Source: a virus. Taken from it: a stretch of 23,297 bases of DNA. The position numbers and the translations under genes were made by a program. The notes beneath the pieces were generated by a model that saw nothing but the letters and a program-made list of their open reading frames with translations, was not told where the DNA came from and searched no databases. This document shows, one piece after another, positions 8,349 through 16,026 of this stretch; the stretch's first letter is position 1; each line of letters opens with the position of its first letter. The stretch lies in the IMG/VR virus record IMGVR_UViG_3300044799_000193, positions 1-23,297 of that record, one strand, 5' to 3'.

Positions 8349-8596
8349 ATCTTTATTTTCCCCTCCTCTATCATTTTTTTTACGCGTTCCCGGATGGAGT
8401 TAAGATAATCAGATGTATAACAGCCGCCTCTATGCTTTTCGGTATTGGCGATCTGAAAAACAACTTTCTCAAATTTTAAGTTCGCAAAAGCTTCCGGGCT
8501 CATTACATCTTCTGGTTTAAGTTCCTTTTCCCCGTCGCCTTCCCCATCGCCGCGCAAGGACTTAACAAGCTCTGCCATGTTCTTCGGTCCGCCCAT
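8345..8596 (-). CDS. Small acidic/charged protein, function unknown
   Basis: An 83-residue protein. A Glu/Lys/Gly-rich N-terminal half (SLRGDGEGDGEKELKPEDV) is followed by a probable helix-rich end, including SIRERVKKMIEEGKIK. The start follows AGGAG at a five-base spacing and is the first gene after the stem-loop region downstream of the decoration-like gene. Its stop overlaps the next start. It shares the motif of a small Cys plus Tyr stretch (GGCYTSDYLNS) with the next gene (GVSCFSPRHLD), which hints at a common fold or duplication; this similarity is weak. No function assigned. Confidence 0.68.
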   Translation of the reverse strand: MGGPKNMAELVKSLRGDGEGDGEKELKPEDVMSPEAFANLKFEKVVFQIANTEKHRGGCYTSDYLNSIRERVKKMIEEGKIKI

Positions 8597-8629
8597 CTTA
8601 ACTCCTTTTTATAGTGAGCCAGTCGAAAT

Positions 8630-8666
8630 CCCCCGAAAGCGGGGGCGCAAGAAAGGCAACCCCCGC
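8630..8666 (-). promoter_or_regulatory. Alternative stem-loops between decoration gene and next gene
   Basis: In the minus-strand RNA, GCGGGGG (8645-8639 complement side at 8660-8666) can pair with CCCCCGC (at 8639-8645), a seven-pair stem with a 14-base loop. The same CCCCC can instead pair with the GGGGG complementary to 8630-8634, giving a six-pair hairpin with a CUUU loop. The two are mutually exclusive because they share one arm. There is no long U-run after either on this strand, so it is not a typical strong terminator. It sits 13 bases after the decoration-gene stop and could reduce read-through or protect the RNA of the capsid genes. Confidence 0.45.
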
Positions 8667-8678
8667 TCTCGTTTTTAC

Positions 8679-9278
8679 CTAATAACAGCCCCTCAAAAAA
8701 ACCTCGATCGTGCCTACGGCATTATCCGTAAATCCTTCCATAGCGATCGGCCCCGGAACGGTAGCAAGCGCTTCGCCGCTGGCATCATAAGTCAGCTTTG
8801 TCAAAGCAGCTCGCCCGTGAACCAAGGCTTTACCCCCGGCAGTATTTACGATCCCGGTCAGCAAGTCACCGATCACAATATCCGCGCCGGTGCCTTCGAC
8901 TGACGCGACACAAAGACCAGCCACCTGGATCCAACCGTATTCACCCACGGAAATAGCCGTATCGCCGTCAGAGTCGCAATACCAAATACCAGCGAAATTC
9001 TGAAGCCTTGAAGTCGCTTCATAACTTGACCTCACGTTATAACTCTCGGTGGACGAGTTAATATACCAGCAAGGATTTTTCGCTTCTGTGGTCACTGCGG
9101 CATTATAAACCCAGCGATAGATATTCCCATTGTTGTCAAATCCCAATTTCCCATACTGTTGAGTCTGGCTCCCTTGAGCCTTATACTGACAAGCCGGGAT
9201 CGGGCTGACCTTCGAGGCCGACGCCAGGGAAGCTACCAAGAAAACAACCATCAATGCAAAGAAAATTTTGTTTCTCAT
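8679..9278 (-). CDS. Capsid decoration-like protein with signal peptide
   Basis: A 199-residue protein directly downstream of the major capsid gene, the normal place of a decoration (head-stabilising) protein. Strands such as YGKLGFDNNGNIYRWVYN, EYGWIQVAGLCVASV and a C-terminal IEVFLRGCY fit the small beta-rich decoration proteins that ride on HK97-type capsids. Residues 1-21 are a clear signal peptide (MRNK, Phe/Val/Leu core, ASA before the cut). The mature part has five Cys (C30, C70, C101, C123, C198), high for a cytoplasmic phage protein and compatible with disulfides. The ATG follows AAGGAG. The decoration role is moderately supported by context and pattern; the signal peptide is clear. 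It could instead be a free exported protein made at capsid levels. Confidence 0.82.
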   Translation of the reverse strand: MRNKIFFALMVVFLVASLASASKVSPIPACQYKAQGSQTQQYGKLGFDNNGNIYRWVYNAAVTTEAKNPCWYINSSTESYNVRSSYEATSRLQNFAGIWYCDSDGDTAISVGEYGWIQVAGLCVASVEGTGADIVIGDLLTGIVNTAGGKALVHGRAALTKLTYDASGEALATVPGPIAMEGFTDNAVGTIEVFLRGCY

Positions 9279-9299
9279 TTTATTGTTCTCCTTTTTCCC

Positions 9300-10316
9300 T
9301 TACGCCGTTGTGAAGTTGGCAATGTGGTAATGCGTTCTGCGGTCAGAGAGCAACAGATTCCCCAGCTGTCGAATAAAGCTGGTCATCAAGTTGGTCCCCG
9401 GAACAAGCTGGAAGGGATCGACCTCCATGTTAGCCCCTTTCAGTATTCCATATTCGATGCCCTCATCGTTGATCCCGATGATGGTTCCGGCGGCGAGCGA
9501 TGATTCAAACATACAGGTCATGCCGCCATAGCGAAGTCCTGTAAAGCCTGCTTCCTCAACATCTGGCGCGGGAGCTCCGCCTGCCCTGGTGAGTTGCTGA
9601 ATTGCAACCATCTGGCTGTCGAGCACGCCATAGGTTGTTTCATCCATCAACGCCAGTTTCGGCCTTGAAACTCCAACCGTTGCCTTGACCCGATAGGTCG
9701 TTAGATAGGCTTTGAGATAAGTGGCGAGCGAATTACCGGAGGCGTTCTTATAAACATTCGCCCAGTTCGGATATGCAGCCGAGGAAATTCCGCCGATCGC
9801 ATCCGCTGTCGGAGCCAGCGCGATAAGCGTCAGCAGTGAGTTCCAGTCGTCAGCGCCTTCACTGCCGGCCGTTGCGAACATCTGGCTTGTGACCAGGTTC
9901 AAAACGCCGACATTGGCCTGCTTGAGAAACGACTGCGTGCAACCAATGAGGTTCGTCTTGCTTGAGCCTGAAACATCAATGTCGAAGCGGTCGATCGGGA
10001 TCGGCCCTCCGAGCTCCTTAATGTCGTAATACGCCCGATCGCCAATGTTATTGGTGGTCAGGTTGAAGGTCGCTCCTTTACCGAACGCCTTCAAATTTGG
10101 GTTGGTGATCAGCATCAAGGGAACCTCGAACCTTGAGCCGCCATCCAACTCGCGGGTAAACTTCTTGCCTTTCGGCTTCAGCCCACTGCCGGTGTCAACT
10201 TGCTTGCCAAGCAGCCACCACGGAAGCGTGGCTCTGGTAGCTATGACATCCTGAAACATTTTTTGCAGCACATTCGGATTGTTCAGAATGGCCGCAACCG
10301 TTGAATAGTTTGCCAT
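9300..10316 (-). CDS. Major capsid protein, HK97 fold
   Basis: A 338-residue protein with the typical plan of podovirus-type major capsid proteins: a helical N-arm (NPNVLQKMFQDVIATRATLP), a central strand and spine region, the segment GGISSAAYPNWANVYKN that often precedes the peripheral domain, RPKLALMDETTYGVL in the axial domain, and GFTGLRYGGMTCMFESSL before the C-terminal strands ending GNLLLSDRRTHYHIAN. It lacks a signal peptide. It lies directly between the scaffold and the decoration-like gene, and the ATG follows AAGGAGGAG. No protease gene is seen, and the N-arm is not preceded by a fused delta domain, in line with a separate scaffold. Confidence 0.9.
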   Translation of the reverse strand: MANYSTVAAILNNPNVLQKMFQDVIATRATLPWWLLGKQVDTGSGLKPKGKKFTRELDGGSRFEVPLMLITNPNLKAFGKGATFNLTTNNIGDRAYYDIKELGGPIPIDRFDIDVSGSSKTNLIGCTQSFLKQANVGVLNLVTSQMFATAGSEGADDWNSLLTLIALAPTADAIGGISSAAYPNWANVYKNASGNSLATYLKAYLTTYRVKATVGVSRPKLALMDETTYGVLDSQMVAIQQLTRAGGAPAPDVEEAGFTGLRYGGMTCMFESSLAAGTIIGINDEGIEYGILKGANMEVDPFQLVPGTNLMTSFIRQLGNLLLSDRRTHYHIANFTTA

Positions 10317-10326
10317 GTTCTCCTCC

Positions 10327-11349
10327 TTACAGATTAGCCGATTTTACAAGCGCTTCGGCCACAGCGCCTTCGTCGTGGAATTTGATCTCCGGGGGTATGG
10401 TCTTGCCAACCGTGCCGCTTTCCGATTTCTGCCCGGCCTTCTTTTGCAACCGCGCAATCGTTTCCTTCTCTGCCTGCTTCTTCAACATCGGTAAGCCGTG
10501 ATCGGCAAAATACGCTTTGACCGCATAGGTCAGCGTTACCTCATCCCGTTCGACCGTATCGAGGATCTCCTCAAGCTCCGGGGGAATGAAATCAACACCG
10601 TTCTTCTTCATTTCCCGGACTTGCTTGATCCAGCCGCCAAACAGCGGATACTTTTCGCAAAGGACTTTTTCCTCGTCGGAAACCTGCTTATCAACCTGCT
10701 CCTCAAGTTCGGCGCGCTTCTGCAAATCTGCCTTTTCGTCCTCAAGCTTTCGCCTCTGCTCAATGTTTGAAATGAACCCATTGAGCTTCTGCTCGATAGC
10801 AGCAAGCCTCTTGGCCTCGGGAGATAATTCTTCATCACCGGCAAAGTCATCACCTTCGCCTGTCACTTCCTTGAACTTCTTCCCTGCCCTTATCGCTTGG
10901 ATAAGCGGATGAGCCTCCATTTCCCGATGGTAACTTATCAGGTCTTTGGGGCTATATCCCTCCAACGCTTGCTCTAAAGCCTTGCGCGTTTCCACTTCCC
11001 GCTGGATCCTCTTTCCCGCCGTCAGGAACCGCTGGTAGATATAATCGTTGATCTCTTTGTCCGTCAGGTCGGTCTTATGCTTAAGCTCTTGTTTCGCTCG
11101 CTCGATCGCCTGCGCCATATGGTCAACGACTTGCTGATTCTGCTCTGCCGTTTCAGCGAACTTGGCCGGTCCTTCGCCTGGCTTTTCGCCTTCGGCTTTT
11201 TCTTCGGGTGGGGTTTCAGCTTTTTCCTCTACCAGCTTTTCCCCTTCCTCGAAGCTTAAGGACCCGCTTTTCTCCGCTTCGGCAATAAGCTTTTCAGCCG
11301 TTCCCAACTCATCACTCGATACGAAACCCTTTTCTTCTTTTAGATCCAT
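10327..11349 (-). CDS. Scaffolding protein
   Basis: A 340-residue, highly charged protein rich in Glu, Lys and Ala. A disordered acidic N-terminal part (residues 1-80) is followed by long helices; residues about 185-235 have coiled-coil spacing (RLAAIEQKLNGFISNIEQRR, then LEDEKADLQKRAELEEQ). The C-terminal part is short and basic-acidic mixed. Such a protein immediately upstream of the major capsid gene is the usual internal scaffold that templates procapsid assembly and then leaves. No protease motif is visible. The start follows GAGGAG at a ten-base spacing, overlapping the end of the Cys-rich gene region. Confidence 0.83.
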   Translation of the reverse strand: MDLKEEKGFVSSDELGTAEKLIAEAEKSGSLSFEEGEKLVEEKAETPPEEKAEGEKPGEGPAKFAETAEQNQQVVDHMAQAIERAKQELKHKTDLTDKEINDYIYQRFLTAGKRIQREVETRKALEQALEGYSPKDLISYHREMEAHPLIQAIRAGKKFKEVTGEGDDFAGDEELSPEAKRLAAIEQKLNGFISNIEQRRKLEDEKADLQKRAELEEQVDKQVSDEEKVLCEKYPLFGGWIKQVREMKKNGVDFIPPELEEILDTVERDEVTLTYAVKAYFADHGLPMLKKQAEKETIARLQKKAGQKSESGTVGKTIPPEIKFHDEGAVAEALVKSANL

Positions 11350-11356
11350 GATTACC

Positions 11357-11674
11357 TTACTCCTCTACCCCGCCTTCCGGCATAGGGCTTTCTTTTTCAC
11401 CCGGCGTTTCTGCCATAGGTGTTATTCTTTCTCCCCCAGCACTTTTAGAATATGAAATGCATGCGCCACCAGCGCTGATCTCCGCATCGGCTGTGCATTT
11501 CCCGCCTTCATTGTGATCGCAGTTGATAGCACCACAACCTGAAATTATCCCGCCGCTACCCGGTTCTTCATCGCCACCCAGTTCCGCCCGTGGCATATCA
11601 TCCTCAACATCAAGGGGATCCCCCCCGCGATACCGGCGCCGAAGCCCTGCTTTCATTTCCGAACTTATTACCAT
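11357..11674 (-). CDS. Small Cys-motif protein (DUF1540-like), function unknown
   Basis: A 105-residue protein. Residues 47-72 show C47-x4-C52-x2-HN-x3-C60-TAD-x3-I-x5-C72, the spacing of the short metal-binding DUF1540-type motif (C, CxHN, gxCxAxxI, C). The flanks are disordered and acidic (PLDVEDDMPRAELGGDEEPG and a Glu/Pro-rich tail). The ATG follows GGAGGTGATC, an almost complete complement of the 16S rRNA tail, suggesting strong translation. DUF1540 domains are usually found in small bacterial proteins of unknown role; occurrence between portal and scaffold genes is uncommon. Motif match is by eye and moderate. Confidence 0.72.
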   Translation of the reverse strand: MVISSEMKAGLRRRYRGGDPLDVEDDMPRAELGGDEEPGSGGIISGCGAINCDHNEGGKCTADAEISAGGACISYSKSAGGERITPMAETPGEKESPMPEGGVEE

Positions 11675-11679
11675 TCAGA

Positions 11680-11880
11680 TCACCTCCCGTATCTTTTCTT
11701 GACTGCTTTCTTGTATTCCGGCAAGTTCTTGCCTTTAGCTTCTTTCAAATGCCTCGAAAGTTCGGCTTCCGACATATCTGTTTCAGTCGCCTTGCTTGCC
11801 CTCAATCTACCAAGTTCTGCTCCGAAAAATCCTCGTTGCTTCTCTGAAACAATCGGCGTATGTTTTCGATGTTCCGGCAT
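11680..11880 (-). CDS. Small basic phage protein, function unknown
   Basis: A 66-residue, mostly helical protein rich in Lys/Arg. It has the pattern PIVSEKQRGFFGAELGRLRA and then ELSRHLKEAKGKNLPEY, a type of small protein seen in the head gene region of many metagenomic phages. Position between portal and scaffold genes, and net positive charge, suggest a DNA- or scaffold-associated head component. No enzymatic motif. The frame runs from 11880 to 11680 without an internal alternative start of comparable quality. Confidence 0.72.
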   Translation of the reverse strand: MPEHRKHTPIVSEKQRGFFGAELGRLRASKATETDMSEAELSRHLKEAKGKNLPEYKKAVKKRYGR

Positions 11881-11891
11881 GATTTACCTCC

Positions 11892-12017
11892 CTAATTCAA
11901 TCCCAGCGTCAATTCCAAAAAAATCGTTGGTCTATTGCCTATCATGTCAATCCCCATCAACTGCGGGAATTTCCCTTCGTTAAACGCCCTTATGTTTATA
12001 ATCAACCCCCAAAACAT
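11892..12017 (-). CDS. 41-aa protein, function unknown
   Basis: The open frame extends upstream to 12158, but that part overlaps the 147-aa gene in another frame. The start at 12017 (MFWGLII) is preferred because GGGAGG lies eight bases upstream and the overlap drops to 16 bases. The product of 41 residues has a hydrophobic start, MFWGLIINIRAF, and a polar middle with LMGIDMIG. No homology recognised. It may be a short accessory peptide or only a translational spacer; the ribosome binding site is the best argument that it is real. Confidence 0.5.
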   Translation of the reverse strand: MFWGLIINIRAFNEGKFPQLMGIDMIGNRPTIFLELTLGLN

Positions 12018-12445
12018 TCCCTTGCCCTCCCAAAACTCAACTGCTTGTAAAGCCCATCTGCATAAGCCTTTTCCTCTCGCGTCAATTTTGCCTCGGAGTG
12101 CAAGCATTCCTCTCCCTCGATGTCCGGCAACCGCGTGCCACGGTTCTGTTTTACCCACCGCTCAACCGATAAATGCGCCTTCTTCCAATTACGGAATCGC
12201 CGCTCGGCATTATTTCTTTCAATGGCACTGTTGATAATTTTTCCCGGATCATACATCACACAGACATCGATCGTATTGAACGCCCGGGCGAATGTCCGAT
12301 AACCGAACATCAAACGCAGTTTCAATACGATCCGTGGCAAGGTAAAAGTCCAAAAGATTTCCCATTCCTTGCGATAATAAGCTCCGGCCTTTCCCTCGAA
12401 CACCCAGATCAACCATTGCAGGAATAGGATTATCCGCTTACGCAT
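12002..12445 (-). CDS. 147-aa membrane-associated basic protein of head module
   Basis: A 147-residue, Arg-rich protein. Residues 1-15 (MRKRIILFLQWLIWV) form a short hydrophobic or amphipathic helix, too short and basic for a clear signal peptide. The middle is basic (TLPRIVLKLRLMFGYRTFA), and the C-terminal half is helical with many Arg/Lys. The start follows GGAGG at nine bases and overlaps the portal gene end by eight bases, so it is co-expressed with the portal. A protein in this position may be a small head or connector protein, but no family is recognised. Confidence 0.72.
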   Translation of the reverse strand: MRKRIILFLQWLIWVFEGKAGAYYRKEWEIFWTFTLPRIVLKLRLMFGYRTFARAFNTIDVCVMYDPGKIINSAIERNNAERRFRNWKKAHLSVERWVKQNRGTRLPDIEGEECLHSEAKLTREEKAYADGLYKQLSFGRARECFGG

Positions 12446-14375
12446 AGGTGCCGGCCTCCTGCGCTATTCGCGCTGCCGTCATCGGGGGTTTAACCGCTTG
12501 CGTAACTGCTTCCGTGGGAGTGACCGCCGCTGGGAGCCCGCCAGGTGGGGCAGGCGTAGGCGCTGGCGCACCCGGAGCAACCGGCGGAGCAACTGCGTTA
12601 GCCGTTGCCTCATATTGCGCAACTGCCGCCTTATTAAGCTTCTTTACAGGATCCTTGACCCCTTCCGCCTTCAGCACGTCCTTGGTGTTCTCAACTTGGT
12701 CAACAAGCGGGTTCTGCGAGAGCAAAGAGTATCTCTCCTTGGCCTCTTTCTTCTTAACTTCCACATTCTGTTGGGCCATATCTCCAATGTCCACCGAAAC
12801 CGCATACTTGCCCTGGATGGAACTCTTGTCCCAAGGAATGAATTGGCTGCCAGCGTCCCCAGATATCTTCTGGATCCGCTCGGTATCGGCATTATTCTGG
12901 AGTAGTTCGATGAACAGGTGCATATTGTCAATCGTCCAGTCAACGATGGCGTCTTTCTTGAACTCAATGCGGAGGTTCTGCGCGGTTTGAAGCCCAACAA
13001 TCTCCGAGGCAGTCCGCTTGGCTTGGGTAATCAGCCCGCGCTGGAAATCTGCCAACCCGGATTGACGTTGTAAGAGTTCGTCAATAATCCTGATAAATTC
13101 GTTATAGCTTTCGGAAAAAGCGAAATCATTCAGATTCTTGACGAATGAACTCAAGTCCTTGCCCTGCGGGTTGTCCACCCAGACGATCCCGGATTGGTCC
13201 ACATCCTCAAGCTTCTGCCGACTATCGGCGTCCTTTATGGCGGTTTTGTCAGCCAGGAAACTCCGGTTCAGCGTGATAAGCAGGTTCGTCAGCTTCTGCA
13301 CCAAGAGCGTCTTGGTCATAACCAAGCTCTCATAAGCACGAAAATCAGGCGTGGGATAGAACCCGGTCAGGCTCTCCCCTGCCGCCAAGATCTTGCAGGG
13401 ATAACTTTTAAGCCCCCAGAGCCAATCATCATATCGGATCGGATAATCCAGCCCATCAACGAACGCCACTACCTTGCGCTTCTTGATGTCCCAAATCTCG
13501 TAAAGGATGGACCGCTCAAGGTCCAGAAGTTCGCCCTGATAATCCTCAATGAATTTGGTGTCCTCTTTTGACCCTTCGTATTTCAGCTTGCTGGTTCCCT
13601 TGAGGTCCTTGACGCCCCTGTAAAGCCGGCTGGCCTTGAGCTCCTTCGTCGGCTTATAGAACCGGAAGATGATATACTTCGCATCCTTGAGATCAATTCT
13701 GGTTGCTTCAGGATCAGGCAGCAAGTTCAAAGGATTAAACCATTCGCAAGTCGCCTCGTCAGCCAACAACTGCAGGTTCATGCTCTCCCCGGCAAGCTCC
13801 GTATTCCAACCCCACTTACAAACAGCAAAATTCAGAGGTATCATTGTTGCCGTGCATTTCTTTGCTATCTGCTTCCAATTTATGCTGTCTGATTTCAACA
13901 GAGTGTTGATTACATTCTCCAAGAGTTCAGGATTGGGTTTTATCGGAACCTGCTCTATGATCGGTTTGCCATCCGGTCCGGTCATAGTCAACCCAGTCGT
14001 CGGGTCGATTTTTGGCTGGTCAATCATAACCTTTTCGATTAAGCTCTCAATGGAAATATGGGGGTTCTGGAAATACAAGTTCGGCTTGAGCGTTTCAGAG
14101 CTAACGAAAAACTCGTTGCAGAAGATCCGATACATCTTCTCGGGATCATATTCAGTATCTCCCGGCGGACTGAACTCCTTGCCGTTCAGCGAACCTTCGA
14201 GATACCCGAGATACCGCTTGGCATAAGCTTCAACGAATTTCTTCTTGTGATGGCGTTCGGCATTGGTGATCATGTTCCGGTATTCAGATACTTCCTCGGA
14301 AGGCATTTCTATCTTGTCGTCGGCTGGGCCTGTCATTGCATTAAATATCTTCTCAACGAATCCGGGTAATTCCAT
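12438..14375 (-). CDS. Portal protein
   Basis: A 645-residue protein immediately downstream of the large terminase. It has the layout of podovirus/P22-type portals: a helical N-terminal wing, the segment EWFNPLNLLPDPEATRID (residues about 211-228) that often marks the portal body, a long stem-crown part with TKTLLVQKLTNLLITLNRSF (354-373), then KRTASEIVGLQTAQNLRIEF (453-472), which matches the typical ATEI-type helix of such portals. Residues about 590-620 are an Ala/Pro-rich linker. The protein would form the dodecameric ring through which DNA is packaged. The ATG follows AGGAG. Identification rests on order, length and these motifs. Confidence 0.87.
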   Translation of the reverse strand: MELPGFVEKIFNAMTGPADDKIEMPSEEVSEYRNMITNAERHHKKKFVEAYAKRYLGYLEGSLNGKEFSPPGDTEYDPEKMYRIFCNEFFVSSETLKPNLYFQNPHISIESLIEKVMIDQPKIDPTTGLTMTGPDGKPIIEQVPIKPNPELLENVINTLLKSDSINWKQIAKKCTATMIPLNFAVCKWGWNTELAGESMNLQLLADEATCEWFNPLNLLPDPEATRIDLKDAKYIIFRFYKPTKELKASRLYRGVKDLKGTSKLKYEGSKEDTKFIEDYQGELLDLERSILYEIWDIKKRKVVAFVDGLDYPIRYDDWLWGLKSYPCKILAAGESLTGFYPTPDFRAYESLVMTKTLLVQKLTNLLITLNRSFLADKTAIKDADSRQKLEDVDQSGIVWVDNPQGKDLSSFVKNLNDFAFSESYNEFIRIIDELLQRQSGLADFQRGLITQAKRTASEIVGLQTAQNLRIEFKKDAIVDWTIDNMHLFIELLQNNADTERIQKISGDAGSQFIPWDKSSIQGKYAVSVDIGDMAQQNVEVKKKEAKERYSLLSQNPLVDQVENTKDVLKAEGVKDPVKKLNKAAVAQYEATANAVAPPVAPGAPAPTPAPPGGLPAAVTPTEAVTQAVKPPMTAARIAQEAGTYA

Positions 14376-14376
14376 T

Positions 14377-15783
14377 CTACACTCCTATCGGCTGCCGAGC
14401 CTTGAAGGGCCGGAGTTGCTTGAAATACTCGTATGAGTTTGGTTTCACTTCTTGTTTCGGAACAATCGAATTAACTGGCCTTGAGATAAGAAAATATCTT
14501 GAGCTCATTAAAGCGTGATCCTCACCGCCTTCCTTCACGATAAAGCTGTTGTAAGGGTCGAAAATCGCCGCTGGTATCTGCTGACGAAGGTTTTGGCATA
14601 TAGCTGTAATTTGCCAGTAAGGTTCTCCGTCAGGAGCCACAGCCATCCAATTCCTCATCGCTTGATAACCGTTCTTCTTGTCGTTATTCGCCCTGACAAA
14701 ATTTATGCCGTGATTGGAAAACTCGGCCAGAACGCTATCGCCTCCAGCTTCCTTGGCAGTCCAAAGCGGGTGCTTATTCCCAGCGCTCGGATCCGCATAC
14801 CGGGCAGATACCGTATAGTCCTTTTCAAGCAACTTTATATCGGTCGCCCACTCCTTCGGATATTTGCGGTTCCCATACAGCTCTGCGAAGGTAATGATCC
14901 GCTGGAAGTCCGCCTCTGGCGTGTGAATTCTACTGACCGCATGCAAGTGGTAGCAGAAAGCATCGGGGTCAAAGCCCCAATCCATCGAGCCGTAAATATC
15001 ATCGGCAGAGGTCGGCAAATAAGAAGCGAGGCCATGCCTGCCTTCGCGCCATTCGGAGAAGAATTGGCCTTTGAAGATATTCCAATCGCCGTCCCGATAA
15101 GCCTTCCGCATATCTTCCGGCAAACTATCAAGCGTGCGAAGATATGAGCTCGACAGGTAAGGATTATCAGCAGCGGTGGCCTGGATGAACCCAAACTGGT
15201 CTGCTTCCTGCTCGTTCTCATCAAAGAAGCGATCAAGGAAAAGCGACTTGACCCAGGCATGCCCAATATCCCCGGGATTAGTTGCGGCGATGAACTTGTT
15301 ATCATCAATGCCCGGCCATCGGAGCCGGGTCCGCAGGAAATCAAAAACTTCGCGCGGGTTTTTAGTCAGTTCATCAACACCTTCATCAGCAAATTCAGCC
15401 GATTGATATTTTGAAGGATTATCCAAGTTACGAAAGCAAAGAACGCCGGAGCCGTATTGCGGATGAAGCACAAATTCGTGATCTGTTTTATTGAGGATCC
15501 CAAGCCATTCTGGGAACTCAAACGCCACCTTGCTGATTTGTCTATCCTCAAGCGCCGGGTAATCCTCGCAGAAAAGCCCCGAGCGAACTCTCTTTAATCC
15601 CCGGGCCCAGAACTCAAGCAAACGAAATAACAACGTCCAGCGAAGCCATCTTGATTTTCCTCCACCCATTGCGCCGCCATAAAGCAGATACTTCAACTGG
15701 CGCATGAGCTTAAACGCTTCTGCTTGCTTCGGCGTAAAGTTCGCCAGTTCCTTAAAACTCACTTTCTCGTATTCTTTACTCAT
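14377..15783 (-). CDS. terL: Terminase large subunit (packaging ATPase-nuclease)
   Basis: A 468-residue protein. The N-terminal ATPase has Walker A GGAMGGGKS at 36-44 and a Walker B-like SAEFADEGVDEL at about 128-139, followed by the ATNPGDIGHAWVK coupling motif. The C-terminal RNase H-type nuclease shows acidic sites at D268 (GSMDWGFD), D331 (YADPSAGNK) and D422 (GGEDHALMSSRY). These are the hallmark residues of terminase large subunits, which pump DNA into the procapsid and cut it. It overlaps the small-subunit-like gene by ATGA and precedes the portal, the standard order. All key motifs are present, so the packaging enzyme appears intact. Confidence 0.95.
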   Translation of the reverse strand: MSKEYEKVSFKELANFTPKQAEAFKLMRQLKYLLYGGAMGGGKSRWLRWTLLFRLLEFWARGLKRVRSGLFCEDYPALEDRQISKVAFEFPEWLGILNKTDHEFVLHPQYGSGVLCFRNLDNPSKYQSAEFADEGVDELTKNPREVFDFLRTRLRWPGIDDNKFIAATNPGDIGHAWVKSLFLDRFFDENEQEADQFGFIQATAADNPYLSSSYLRTLDSLPEDMRKAYRDGDWNIFKGQFFSEWREGRHGLASYLPTSADDIYGSMDWGFDPDAFCYHLHAVSRIHTPEADFQRIITFAELYGNRKYPKEWATDIKLLEKDYTVSARYADPSAGNKHPLWTAKEAGGDSVLAEFSNHGINFVRANNDKKNGYQAMRNWMAVAPDGEPYWQITAICQNLRQQIPAAIFDPYNSFIVKEGGEDHALMSSRYFLISRPVNSIVPKQEVKPNSYEYFKQLRPFKARQPIGV

Positions 15784-16019
15784 AAGTCGAGGGCCACCAT
15801 TTTAGGAATGTTCAGATCAATTTGCTCCGGCAACATTTTTTTAAGCAAAGCGATCCTGATGGTAGAATCAGATTTAGCTTTTTCAAAAGTTTCTTTCCAA
15901 AATTTACCCTCTCCATATTCTTTAAGCGCCTTTTCCATCGCTTGCCGATGGCCTGAACCCGGAGGGCGCCCGTTTCCAACAGCAGCCTTATTCCCTCTTT
16001 CAAACAATTTTTTAGCCAT
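15780..16019 (-). CDS. Terminase small subunit-like protein
   Basis: About 79 residues from the ATG at 16019; a TTG at 16040 would give 86 residues and overlap the upstream gene. The motif GNGRPPGSGHRQ, then ALKEYGEGKFWKETFEKA and IRIALLKKMLPEQI, is typical of short proteins found before large terminase genes, where a basic DNA-binding start leads to a helical C-terminal part. The stop overlaps the terminase start by ATGA. Small terminase subunits recognise the packaging site and stimulate the large subunit. The assignment relies on pattern and position and is moderate, since small terminases are very diverse. Confidence 0.7.
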   Translation of the reverse strand: MAKKLFERGNKAAVGNGRPPGSGHRQAMEKALKEYGEGKFWKETFEKAKSDSTIRIALLKKMLPEQIDLNIPKMVALDL

Positions 16020-16026
16020 TCGTTTT

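Noticed and set aside
8639-8676. Plus-strand hairpin followed by TTTTT, resembling a terminator.
   Set aside because: No plus-strand gene ends there, so I treat it as minus-strand RNA structure.
12018-12158. Upstream part of the frame ending at 11892 (88-aa version).
   Set aside because: It overlaps the 147-aa gene in another frame, and a strong ribosome binding site marks the internal ATG at 12017.
12448-12990. A 180-codon plus-strand open frame.
   Set aside because: It is antisense to the portal gene, beginning in the Ala/Pro-rich linker, which gives low stop frequency on the other strand.
14515-15147. A 210-codon plus-strand open frame.
   Set aside because: It is antisense to the terminase gene, which has all its key motifs on the minus strand.
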